Below are positions 17,480 to 24,899 of a stretch of 64,000 bases of DNA, in pieces. Positions within the stretch are counted from its first letter, which is position 1; every line of letters starts with the position of its first letter. The notes under the pieces were generated by a model that saw only the letters and a list, made by a program, of their open reading frames with translations, was not told where the DNA came from and ran no database searches. The DNA comes from Sphingomonas sp. (GTDB lineage: Bacteria; Pseudomonadota; Alphaproteobacteria; Sphingomonadales; Sphingomonadaceae): positions 1 through 64,000 of the forward strand of contig JAFOMG010000019.1 in NCBI GenBank assembly GCA_017418975.1, read 5' to 3'. Made by a program: the position numbers and the translations under genes.

Positions 17480-18915
17480 CTTCCGCGCTTCAGCAGCCGC
17501 CCGGCACAGATGCCGGTCACGCCCTTCGCCTCGCCATAGGCGAGCCGCCCATTGACCCATGTCGCGACGACACCCGCCGACAATCGGGTCGGCGCGGCGA
17601 AATCGGCGCGGTCGATGATGCGCGCGGGGTCGAACAGCGTGAGATCGGCATGGGCGCCCTCCGCCACGATCCCGCGCCCGGATAGCCCAAAGGTCTCCGC
17701 GGTCAGCCCGGTCATCTTGCGGATGGCGGTCTCGAGCGGGAACAGCCCCATGTCGCGGGCATAATGACCCAGCACGCGCGGGAAGGTGCCCCACAGGCGC
17801 GGATGGGGCCGCTCGTCGTGCGGCAGGCCGTCGCTGCCGATCATCGTCAGCCGGTGCGCCATGATCCGGCGCACCTCGCCCTCGTCCATCGAGAAATAGA
17901 CCGCCCCCGCCGGCACCAGCCGCGATGCCGCCTCGCCCAGCGAGACCTGCCACTCCGCGGCGATCGCCGCGAGCGACTGCCCGGCGCGGTCCGGGTGCGG
18001 CACGGACCAGCTCACCACCGTCTCGATATCGGGGCGCACCCATTCGGGGCGCAGCACGGTGCTGGAGGCGCAATAGGGATAGACGTCCAGCCCGATGGGA
18101 TGATGCACCGCGCAGGCATCGATCATCGCCAGCGTGGCGTGCGACTTGCCGAAATTCTCCGGCGCGGTGCATTTGTGGTGGCTGACGATGATCGGCAGGC
18201 CGCCCGACACGCCGATCTCGATCGCCTCCGCGACGGCCGCCTCCACCGCGTTCCCCTCGTCGCGCAGATGCGTGACATAGAGCCCGCCCCGCCCCGCCGC
18301 GCACCGGGCGAGCGCGACCAGCTCGGCCATCTCCGCGCCGCCGCCGGGCGCGTACCACAGGCCGGTGGACAGCCCCGCCCCGCCCTGGTCGAGCGCCTCG
18401 GCCAGCCGCGCCTCCATCCGCGCCACCTCCGCCGGCGTCGCCGCGCGCGCGGTATCGCCGCCCATCGCCTCGATCCGGATCGGCATGTGGCCGACCAGCG
18501 CCAGCGCGTTCACGGCCGGCGGGGATTCCGCCAGTTGCCCGGCATAGGCGGCGAAACTGGGGAAGCGCCACCAGCGCGCGTCTCCCAGCAGGTCGAGCGG
18601 CGCGGGCGGGCGACTGTCGAACGCGACCGGGGAGAGGCTGATCCCGCAATTGCCGACGATCACCGTGGTGACTCCCTGCGAAAGCTTGCACAGCATCGCC
18701 TCCGCCCCGCCCAGGATCAGCCGGTCGTCATGCGTGTGCGCATCGATGAAGCCCGGCGCGAGTACCAGCCCCGTCGCATCGACCTCCTCCCGCGCCGCGC
18801 CGATGCTCCCGCCGATCGCGGCGATCCGGTCCCCTTCCACCGCGACGTCCGCGACGATGCCCGGGGCACCGGTGCCGTCGATCACCAGCGCGCCGCGAAT
18901 GGCGAGGTCGATCAC
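17476..18915 (-). CDS. N-acyl-D-amino-acid deacylase (amidohydrolase family)
   Basis: A 479-residue metal-dependent amidohydrolase of the D-aminoacylase group, which removes the N-acyl group from N-acyl-D-amino acids. Motifs are LVLAPGFIDAHTHDD (metal-binding HxH), GVTTVIVGNCGIS (metal-ligand Cys typical of this family), LSTGLWYAPGG, IIVSHHKCTAPENFGKS, and MIGSDGLPHDERPHPRLWGTFPRVLGHYARD near the C-terminal end of the barrel. The start is a GTG at 18915 that overlaps the TGA of the upstream gene (GTGA), so the two are translationally coupled. With DgcN and DgcA nearby it could remove the acetyl group at the end of a D-amino-acid pathway. N-acyl chain length is unknown. Confidence 0.87.
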   Translation of the reverse strand: MIDLAIRGALVIDGTGAPGIVADVAVEGDRIAAIGGSIGAAREEVDATGLVLAPGFIDAHTHDDRLILGGAEAMLCKLSQGVTTVIVGNCGISLSPVAFDSRPPAPLDLLGDARWWRFPSFAAYAGQLAESPPAVNALALVGHMPIRIEAMGGDTARAATPAEVARMEARLAEALDQGGAGLSTGLWYAPGGGAEMAELVALARCAAGRGGLYVTHLRDEGNAVEAAVAEAIEIGVSGGLPIIVSHHKCTAPENFGKSHATLAMIDACAVHHPIGLDVYPYCASSTVLRPEWVRPDIETVVSWSVPHPDRAGQSLAAIAAEWQVSLGEAASRLVPAGAVYFSMDEGEVRRIMAHRLTMIGSDGLPHDERPHPRLWGTFPRVLGHYARDMGLFPLETAIRKMTGLTAETFGLSGRGIVAEGAHADLTLFDPARIIDRADFAAPTRLSAGVVATWVNGRLAYGEAKGVTGICAGRLLKRGS

Positions 18916-19526
18916 GATTCCGCCCCCAGCCGTTCGGCGTTCACGGCCTCCACCCAGCGGATCAGTGCGTCTTCCTCCAGATGGCCGAGCGTCTCGCGCA
19001 CCACTGCCGGCGGCTCGTCCTGGGCAAGCTTGAACCGGGCATCGACCTTCACGACCTTCGCCGTGAACCCGATCACCCGGTCGCGCAGCGCGGCATAGCG
19101 ATGGGCGATCTCCGCCACCCGCCAGCGTTCCGGGCGGCCCTGCTCCATCTGGTGGACCAGCAGGTTGAGCGCGCGGTCGGTCAGATCCTCGCGCAGCGTG
19201 ACATCGGCGGTGAGCGTCGCGTTGACATAGATCCAGGTCGGCGCCGAATCCCGGTCGGCATACCAGCTCGGCGAGACATAGGCATTCGGCCCCTGGAACA
19301 GGATCGCCGCGCGCGGCCGCTCGCCCAGCCGCGCCACCAGCGGGTTCGTGCGCGCCATATGGCCGAGCAGCAGCATCTCGCCCTCCTCGGGCGGCAACGC
19401 CAGCAGCGGCAGCTGGCTGCTCAGCACCTCGCCCGCCGGATCGACGCTCACCAGCCAGGCCAGCGGAGCGGTGCGCAGCAGCGTGGCGATATCCTCCGGC
19501 GAACGGGGCGCGAAAGGCGAATGCAC
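18912..19526 (-). CDS. PaiB-like FMN-binding protein
   Basis: A 204-residue protein of the PaiB/FMN-binding split-barrel family, often called a negative transcriptional regulator though flavin-dependent chemistry is possible. Typical segments are TAPLAWLVSVDPAGEVLSSQLPLL, LLLGHMARTNPL, ILFQGPNAYVSPSWYADRDSAPTWIYVNA and IGFTAKVVKVDARFKLAQD. The start is taken as GTG 19526 because a GGAG site lies about nine bases upstream and the family begins here. The longer ATG frame at 19589 has no family similarity in its extra residues. It is the first gene of a coupled pair with the D-aminoacylase and is divergent from dgcA. The role in D-amino-acid use is unclear. Confidence 0.8.
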   Translation of the reverse strand: MHSPFAPRSPEDIATLLRTAPLAWLVSVDPAGEVLSSQLPLLALPPEEGEMLLLGHMARTNPLVARLGERPRAAILFQGPNAYVSPSWYADRDSAPTWIYVNATLTADVTLREDLTDRALNLLVHQMEQGRPERWRVAEIAHRYAALRDRVIGFTAKVVKVDARFKLAQDEPPAVVRETLGHLEEDALIRWVEAVNAERLGAES

Positions 19527-19580
19527 TCGATGTTTCTCCGGATACCAGGCCGGGGAGACAGCCACATCGCGCCGGACGCC

Positions 19581-19632
19581 GCTTTGCAATCCGACCCGCG
19601 AATTCGCGAAACCGCGCGCCGGACTGCAAAGC
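19581..19632. promoter_or_regulatory. Long inverted repeat with central palindrome between paiB-like gene and dgcA
   Basis: GCTTTGCAATCCG (19581-19593) and CGGACTGCAAAGC (19620-19632) are inverse copies with one mismatch. Between them lies the perfect 12-base palindrome CGCGAATTCGCG (19597-19608). The element fills the divergent promoter region and is a strong candidate operator controlling both dgcA and the D-aminoacylase pair. The regulator is not known; the AraC protein at 15100 is one candidate. Confidence 0.55.
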
Positions 19633-19676
19633 CGGCCCGCTCCGCGCCTCTATGCCGGCGGCGTGGAGGAACCGCG

Positions 19677-20678
19677 ATGAAGATCGAAGCGCGAACCGAG
19701 CAATGGGAGATGGCGGAGCCGTTCCGCATCTCCGGCGAGACATTCACTCATGCCGAGATCGCCCTGGTCACGATCGAGGATCGCGGCGTCATCGGCCGCG
19801 GCGAGGCGTGCGGCGTCTATTATCGGGGCGACACCTCGGCGCGGATCGTCGAGCAGGTGACGCGGCTCGCGCCCATCCTCGCGGACGGCATCGATCGCGC
19901 CGAGCTCCAGCGCCTGCTGCCGGCCGGAGGCGCGCGCAACGCGCTCGACGCGGCGCTGTGGGAAGTCGAGGCCGGCCACGCCGGAAAGCCGGTATGGCAG
20001 CTCGCCGGCCTCCCCGGGGCGCGACCGCTGCCCACCGTCTTCACCATCGGCATCGCTTCCCCGGGGGAAATGGCACGCAAGGCGGCAGGCATGGCGCATG
20101 CCCGCCAGATCAAGCTGAAGCTGGAAGGCGATGGCGAGGATGGAGAGCGAGTTCGCGCGGTCCGCGCCGCCCGCCCCGACGTCGCGATCGCCGTGGACGG
20201 GAACCGGGGTTTCGATCCGGATGCGCTCGACGCGCTCATGCCGGCATTGCGTTCCGCCGGCGTGACGCTGATCGAGCAGCCTTTCGCGATCGGGCGGGAC
20301 GCGGACCTGCGCCATATCGACCGCGCGATCCCGATCGCGGCGGACGAGAGCGTTCAGGACAGCGACGATCTCGAGGGGCTGATCGGTCTGGTCGACCTCG
20401 TCAACATCAAGCTCGACAAGTGCGGCGGCCTCACCCACGCGCTCGCGATGGAACAGGCGGCGCGCCGGATGGGCTTCGGAGTCATGGTCGGCAACATGAC
20501 CGGCACCAGCTGGTCGCAGGCGCCCGCCTTCATCCTCGGCCAGCGCTGCGACCTTTGCGATCTGGATGGCCCCACTTTCCTCGCCCGGGATCGCGCCCCG
20601 GGCGTTCGCTATGCGGACGGACTGATCCATTGCCCGGACGATATCTGGGGCGGCGGACGCGCGCGCGCGCCACGATAA
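19677..20678 (+). CDS. dgcA: DgcA-type N-acetyl-D-glutamate racemase / dipeptide epimerase
   Basis: A 333-residue enolase-superfamily enzyme of the dipeptide epimerase branch. Motifs in order are GRGEACGVYYRGD in the capping domain, IKLKLEG with the catalytic K-x-K, AIAVDGNRGF (first metal Asp), LIEQPFAIGRD (Glu), IAADESVQDSDD (Asp), NIKLDKCGGLTHAL (second catalytic Lys) and VGNMTGTSWSQAP. DgcA racemises N-acetyl-D-glutamate, and relatives epimerise L-Ala-D/L-Glu dipeptides. The ATG at 19677 follows GGAGGA at seven bases. It is followed by a proline iminopeptidase. Presence of dgcN in the same locus favours the N-acetyl-D-amino-acid role over murein-dipeptide epimerisation. Confidence 0.85.
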   Translation: MKIEARTEQWEMAEPFRISGETFTHAEIALVTIEDRGVIGRGEACGVYYRGDTSARIVEQVTRLAPILADGIDRAELQRLLPAGGARNALDAALWEVEAGHAGKPVWQLAGLPGARPLPTVFTIGIASPGEMARKAAGMAHARQIKLKLEGDGEDGERVRAVRAARPDVAIAVDGNRGFDPDALDALMPALRSAGVTLIEQPFAIGRDADLRHIDRAIPIAADESVQDSDDLEGLIGLVDLVNIKLDKCGGLTHALAMEQAARRMGFGVMVGNMTGTSWSQAPAFILGQRCDLCDLDGPTFLARDRAPGVRYADGLIHCPDDIWGGGRARAPR

Positions 20679-20775
20679 CGGCCGCGGGACATGCGCCTGT
20701 ACCGGCGCGCCGACCGAGGATAGAGCCGGCACTTGGCCCCGCGTCGCACATCGCCCCAACTCACGGGAAACGGAC

Positions 20776-21864
20776 ATGGATTTCTCCCAGCTCCAGCGCA
20801 CCAGCAAGATCGTCGACGAATGGCGCTATCCGGCGGCGGAAGCGCGGAGCAGCGGGCTGCTGCAGGTCGACCATGATCCCGATCACCGCCTCTATTGGGA
20901 GGAATATGGCAACCCGGCCGGCGAGCCGGTCATCGTGCTCCATGGCGGCCCGGGCGGCGCGTGCGCGCCGGTCATGGCACGCTATTTCGATCCCGAACGC
21001 TACCGGATCGTCCTTTTCGACCAGCGCGGCTGCGGCAGGAGCGAGCCGACCGTCGCGGCCGCCGGCCCGGCGATCGCGCTCGCCAACAACACCACCCGGC
21101 ATCTGATCGAGGACATCAACCGCCTGCGCGCCGCGCTCGGCATCGCCGGCAGGATGCATGTGTTCGGCGGCAGCTGGGGCAGCACGCTGGCCATGGCCTA
21201 TGCGATCGCGCACCCGCACCACTGCGCCAATCTGATCCTGCGCGGCATCTTCCTGGGCGCCGCGGAGGATCTCGACTTCATGTATCAGGGCAATGCGGCG
21301 ACGTTCGAGGGTGCGCCCTTCGCCCTCACTGCGCCGGGCGCCTATGTGAGCTATCCCGAAGCCTGGCGCCGCTTCCTCGCCCCGATCGCCCCTGCCGAAC
21401 GCGGCGACGTGATGAAAGCCTATAAGGCGATCTTCGACAGCGTACCATCGACCCAGGAGGAGCGCGCGCGGCAGCTGGCGGCGGCGCTGGCGTGGTCGGT
21501 ATGGGAAGGCACCATCTCCAATGCGATCCCCGACGTCGACGACAGCGGGAAGTTCGGGGAAGACATGTTCGCCCTGTCCTTCGCGCAGATCGAGGCGCAT
21601 TTCTTCGCCAACCGGCTGTTCCTGGAGCCGGATCACCTCATCCGCAACGCCGCGACGCTGGCGAGCATCCCGGTGCATATCGTCCATGGCAGGTTCGATC
21701 TCGTCTGTCCGCTGACCCAGGCCTCGCGACTCGCCGCGGCGCTCGGGGAAGCCGGCAGCGATCCCGCGACCTTCGTGGTGACGAATGCGGGACACAGCGC
21801 GATGGAACGGGAGAACGCGCTCGCGCTGACGGCGATCATGGACGGCCTGCCTCCGCTCGGCTGA
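20776..21864 (+). CDS. pip: Proline iminopeptidase
   Basis: A 362-residue alpha/beta hydrolase of peptidase family S33 that releases N-terminal proline from peptides. Clear motifs are VLHGGPGGACAP (oxyanion region, residues 55-65), LFDQRGCGRSEP, the nucleophile elbow GGSWGST around Ser133, and a C-terminal HGRFDLVCP with a GHS histidine. The length is slightly above the usual 310-320 residues because of an N-terminal extension of about 30 residues. It follows dgcA by 97 bases on the same strand. The role fits peptide salvage in the cytoplasm. Confidence 0.9.
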   Translation: MDFSQLQRTSKIVDEWRYPAAEARSSGLLQVDHDPDHRLYWEEYGNPAGEPVIVLHGGPGGACAPVMARYFDPERYRIVLFDQRGCGRSEPTVAAAGPAIALANNTTRHLIEDINRLRAALGIAGRMHVFGGSWGSTLAMAYAIAHPHHCANLILRGIFLGAAEDLDFMYQGNAATFEGAPFALTAPGAYVSYPEAWRRFLAPIAPAERGDVMKAYKAIFDSVPSTQEERARQLAAALAWSVWEGTISNAIPDVDDSGKFGEDMFALSFAQIEAHFFANRLFLEPDHLIRNAATLASIPVHIVHGRFDLVCPLTQASRLAAALGEAGSDPATFVVTNAGHSAMERENALALTAIMDGLPPLG

Positions 21865-21910
21865 CGTTCGGCCGGATCGGAATTGATCGGCGAACACCCG
21901 CCGCGGATCG

Positions 21911-21936
21911 CTGTAAGCTACTGTAACCTGCTGTAA
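21911..21936. promoter_or_regulatory. Three CTGTAA repeats with exact 10-bp phasing
   Basis: CTGTAA occurs at 21911, 21921 and 21931, exactly one helical turn apart, with a further copy at 22058. The array sits in the 255-base spacer upstream of the two secreted-protein genes. Tandem direct repeats on one helix face are typical of OmpR-family or other cooperative activators. No cognate regulator is proven. Confidence 0.55.
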
Positions 21937-22119
21937 GGAAAAACATTTCCTTGTCGGCACGCTTTCCGCACGGCCGATCCCCTACGGCAAATCCCCCACG
22001 AGCTAGCATGTTGGAGCATCATACGGCGGGAGGCATCGGGCGGGCTCCGCCGGATAGCTGTAAGCCTGTCCCCATGTCCTAATCCGGGCACCAGCAGTCG
22101 CTGGCACGGTAGGAGATGT

Positions 22120-22695
22120 ATGATGAAGATTATTGCAATCGGCGCAGCAGCCCTGGCGGTACTCACGGCCGCTCCGGCCCTCGCCCAATCGTCGGGCTCC
22201 GGCAATATCGGCGGAGGCATCGGCGTGGGTGTCGGCGGCTTCACGAATGGCGGCATCAACACCGACTCGCTGAGCAGCACCAGCACGAGCGGGATCAGCG
22301 GAAGCATCAACAACGAGCTGTCGGCGTCGTCCGGCAGCGGCTTCGGCGGTACGATGAACATCAACAGCCTGCCCGGCGGCACCAGCTATGCCGTGGTCGG
22401 CGGAGTCGGCGACGCCGGCACCTCGATCACCTCCAGCGTGAGCCCCTCGGGCGTCGGATCGATCACCAGCAACAGCTATAATGGCGGTGTCTATGGCGGC
22501 CTGACCCATGGGAACGCCGCTCTGAGCATGCAGGTGATGAACTTCGGCGAGAGCGCCGGCGACTATAAGTTCAACGCCAACTTCAATGCGTCCAACACCA
22601 CCAATGTGAACGCAGCGAGCATCGACTGGAACGCCGCGGGAGCGGTGGGACTGGTCGGGTTCGGGTTCGGCTCGCTCGGCTGGACCGTCGAATAG
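22120..22695 (+). CDS. Secreted Gly/Ser/Asn-rich protein of unknown function
   Basis: A 191-residue protein with a clean Sec signal peptide (cleavage near APALAQS). The mature part is low in charge and rich in glycine, serine, asparagine and threonine (SSTSTSGISGS, GGTSITSSVSPSG, FNANFNASNTTNVN). It ends in a hydrophobic stretch AAGAVGLVGFGFGSLGW. The composition suggests a surface or matrix protein, perhaps a fibre or coat component, but no known family is recognised. A strong AGGAG site precedes two ATG codons (22120 and 22123). It is followed by a hairpin terminator and a second secreted protein. Confidence 0.75.
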   Translation: MMKIIAIGAAALAVLTAAPALAQSSGSGNIGGGIGVGVGGFTNGGINTDSLSSTSTSGISGSINNELSASSGSGFGGTMNINSLPGGTSYAVVGGVGDAGTSITSSVSPSGVGSITSNSYNGGVYGGLTHGNAALSMQVMNFGESAGDYKFNANFNASNTTNVNAASIDWNAAGAVGLVGFGFGSLGWTVE

Positions 22696-22705
22696 GAGGC
22701 TTACA

Positions 22706-22731
22706 GGCGGGGCGGCAGGTGCCGTCCCGCC
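22706..22731 (+). terminator. Intrinsic-type hairpin after the first secreted-protein gene
   Basis: GGCGGGGCGGCA (22706-22717) pairs with TGCCGTCCCGCC (22720-22731) with one G-U pair and is followed by TCCCTTTCC. It lies 10 bases after the stop and before the next start at 22757, so it may reduce read-through between the two secreted-protein genes. Confidence 0.5.
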
Positions 22732-22756
22732 TCCCTTTCCGTTCAGGAGTTCGATC

Positions 22757-23425
22757 ATGAAGCACCTAGCAGTCGCGGCGACCCTCGTCCTGATGGTCAG
22801 TGCCACAGCCGCCAACGCCCAGCAGACGGCGACGGATAACGCCTCGTCCAATAGTGCGGTGAACGTCGAGGCGATCACCGGCCCGGTCAGCGAGACCCCG
22901 GCCCACGAGACCGTCACCTATAGCGGGCATGAGTGGACCACCCCGAGCGTCCAGGGCAGCTATTTCGCCGGCGCCAATCCCTGCCTCATCGGCACGGGCG
23001 GCGGCATTGCGGGCGGGCCGATCGGGATCAACCTCAATTTCGGCCGCAGCGACGAAGGGTGTACGCGCAGGTCCGATGCCGCAGCATGGCACGCGATGGG
23101 CTTCGACAATGTCGCGGTTGCCCGGATGTGCCAGGATCGCAAGAGCGCCGATGCCTTCTTCGCCGCCACGGGCACCACTTGCCCCGGCGCCGATCCCGGC
23201 CGCTATCGCGCCGCCGATGGCAGCAAGGCGCCGATGGCCATGCTCGTCGCGAACAGCCGCGCGATCCCCGGAAACCCCAATGCCGGGCCGGTGGACCTGA
23301 GCAATCCGGCGGTACAAGCCGCCATCCACGAGGAAGCCGCGCGCCTGGCACGCACGAACGCCTTCGCGCCGCAAGCGCCCAAGGGGATGCTTCCGCCGCC
23401 GCCGCCGCCGCTGCCCCAGCAATAG
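22757..23425 (+). CDS. Secreted cysteine-containing protein of unknown function
   Basis: A 222-residue exported protein with a signal peptide ending near ANAQQ. The mature part has a serine/asparagine-rich opening. A central region follows with NPCLIGTGGGIAGGPIG, LNFGRSDEGCTRRSDAAAWHAMG, MCQDRK and TTCPG, whose four cysteines could form two disulfides. The C-terminus ends in a proline run (LPPPPPPLPQQ). I recall the pattern of a glycine-rich PC...GC..R..A motif from secreted proteins of alphaproteobacteria but cannot name a function. It is preceded by the glycine-rich secreted protein and faces a small LuxR-type regulator, with 20 bases between the two stops. Confidence 0.72.
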   Translation: MKHLAVAATLVLMVSATAANAQQTATDNASSNSAVNVEAITGPVSETPAHETVTYSGHEWTTPSVQGSYFAGANPCLIGTGGGIAGGPIGINLNFGRSDEGCTRRSDAAAWHAMGFDNVAVARMCQDRKSADAFFAATGTTCPGADPGRYRAADGSKAPMAMLVANSRAIPGNPNAGPVDLSNPAVQAAIHEEAARLARTNAFAPQAPKGMLPPPPPPLPQQ

Positions 23426-23445
23426 GGGCGGCAACGGGCCTTGTC

Positions 23446-23724
23446 TCAACCGGCAATGATGAAGGGAATGTCGAGATGACCTTGGAGACCGAACCGGAAC
23501 GCCAGCTGGATCATATGGGCGCGGTTACGGGCACGAAGCTTCAGGCGAATATTCTCGACGTGACGATCCACGGTCTTCGGACTGATCTCGAGCCGTCTGG
23601 CGATTTCCTTCGCACAGAAACCGCCGGCGGCGAGATCGAGTACCTGCAGTTCGCGTGGAGTGAGGTGGTCATAGGAATGCGCTCGTTCTTCCATGGTGCA
23701 TTCTCCGATACTGGCCTCGCGCAT
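23446..23724 (-). CDS. Small LuxR-type helix-turn-helix regulator
   Basis: A 92-residue protein consisting almost only of a GerE/LuxR DNA-binding domain: LTPRELQVLDLAAGGFCAKEIARRLEISPKTVDRHVENIRLKLRARNRAHMIQLAFR. There is no receiver or ligand domain, so it is either constitutive or controlled at the level of its own synthesis. ATG 23724 with a GGGAAG site is chosen; ATG 23694, preceded by GGAG, is equally possible and would give 82 residues. It is convergent with the two secreted-protein genes and may control them. Confidence 0.8.
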   Translation of the reverse strand: MREASIGECTMEERAHSYDHLTPRELQVLDLAAGGFCAKEIARRLEISPKTVDRHVENIRLKLRARNRAHMIQLAFRFGLQGHLDIPFIIAG

Positions 23725-24227
23725 GGCGCTTCCCTGAAATCCAAGCCATGCGGAAACTCGGCCCAATCCTCGTGGCCGAGGCTGCTTACGCCAACCTTAC
23801 GGGCAGATGTCGGCCAACTGGGCGCTGTCTCAAATCCGCACAGGCCCCGCGCGGCGTTTGTCGGGGCCATGGTCGGGGAATGGCGGATTTCCGCGTCATC
23901 CGGCCTTGCCGGGCACTCGGATGCCTAGGGAGTTTTCCGGAGGCCGGCGGCGGCCCCGTCACCATGCGAAGCCGCTTGTCCACACGGGACAACGCTACGA
24001 TAGTCGTCGCCATGAGGTACGCGCCATCCTGTCCAGCAATGGGACAGAGGAAAGCCGTGGCGAAGGCGATGATCCGGCACGGCCGCATGGATACCGATCC
24101 AGCGCTTCCGACCGACCATGCGCTTGCCGATACCTTCACCGAGGATCCTGACGGCATTCTTGCCCCCGACATGTTCGGAGACGGATCCTGACCATAGGCG
24201 GCCCCTGGCCGCGACGGAGCGAGTTAG
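23725..24227. other. Intergenic region between LuxR-type and response-regulator genes
   Basis: About 500 bases without a convincing gene. Open frames crossing it lack codon structure or recognisable similarity and are probably spurious. It must contain the promoters of the divergent LuxR-type gene and of the two-component system. No strong palindrome was noticed. Confidence 0.45.
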
Positions 24228-24899
24228 ATGCGCTTGCTGATCGTAGAGGATGATGCGGAACTGGCCCATGCGATGGTTTCGGCATTCGCGAAGCGCGACG
24301 TGCGCTGCGATCTGGCCAGAACCGCGGGCGATGCCGAGCTTCTGATCCAGACCATCAACTATGCGGCGATCATCCTCGATCTCGGCCTCCCGGACGAGAA
24401 TGGCCTCGCCTTGTTGCGGCGCCTGCGCGGGTATAAACGCATGGAACCAATTCTCGTGCTGACGGCGCGTGGCGAGGGTGAGATGCGTGTCCAGGGACTG
24501 GATAGCGGTGCCGACGACTATATCGTCAAACCATTCCTCTTTCCCGAGCTGCACGCCCGGATCTGCGCGGTGCTTCGCCGGCAGGGCGGCTATGTCGAGC
24601 ATCTCCTCGCCGTGGGGGACCTTTCCCTGGACACCCGGACGCGCGAAGTGCGGGTGGGCGGCGAACCCGCCGACTTTTCGGAGCGCGAGGCCGAACTGCT
24701 GGAGCTGCTGATGCGGCGCTCCGGCCATGTCCTTTCCAAGCGCGTCATCGAGGATCAGCTGTTCGGCTCGGGAGACATGCTCGGCTCGAACGCAGTGGAA
24801 GTATATATCCACCGGATTCGACGAAAACTGGACGGCTTCGCGGCGCAGGTCAGGCTCAAGACCGTACGCGGAATCGGCTATATATTGATGAACTCGTGA
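24228..24899 (+). CDS. OmpR-family response regulator
   Basis: A 223-residue response regulator. The receiver domain shows the acidic pair EDDAE near residues 7-11, the phospho-acceptor Asp in IILDLGLPDENG and the Lys in DYIVKPF. The C-terminal winged helix has SEREAELLELLMRRSGHVLSKRVIEDQLF and NAVEVYIHRIRRKL. It overlaps the histidine kinase gene by four bases (GTGA). It resembles the QseB/PmrA subgroup. The target genes are not evident; the nearby RND operon has its own adjacent system. Confidence 0.9.
   Translation: MRLLIVEDDAELAHAMVSAFAKRDVRCDLARTAGDAELLIQTINYAAIILDLGLPDENGLALLRRLRGYKRMEPILVLTARGEGEMRVQGLDSGADDYIVKPFLFPELHARICAVLRRQGGYVEHLLAVGDLSLDTRTREVRVGGEPADFSEREAELLELLMRRSGHVLSKRVIEDQLFGSGDMLGSNAVEVYIHRIRRKLDGFAAQVRLKTVRGIGYILMNS

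Noticed and set aside
23748..24191. A 147-codon open frame between the LuxR-type gene and the response regulator
   Set aside because: No recognisable similarity, no convincing ribosome site and a mixed Arg/Cys-rich composition suggest a chance frame.
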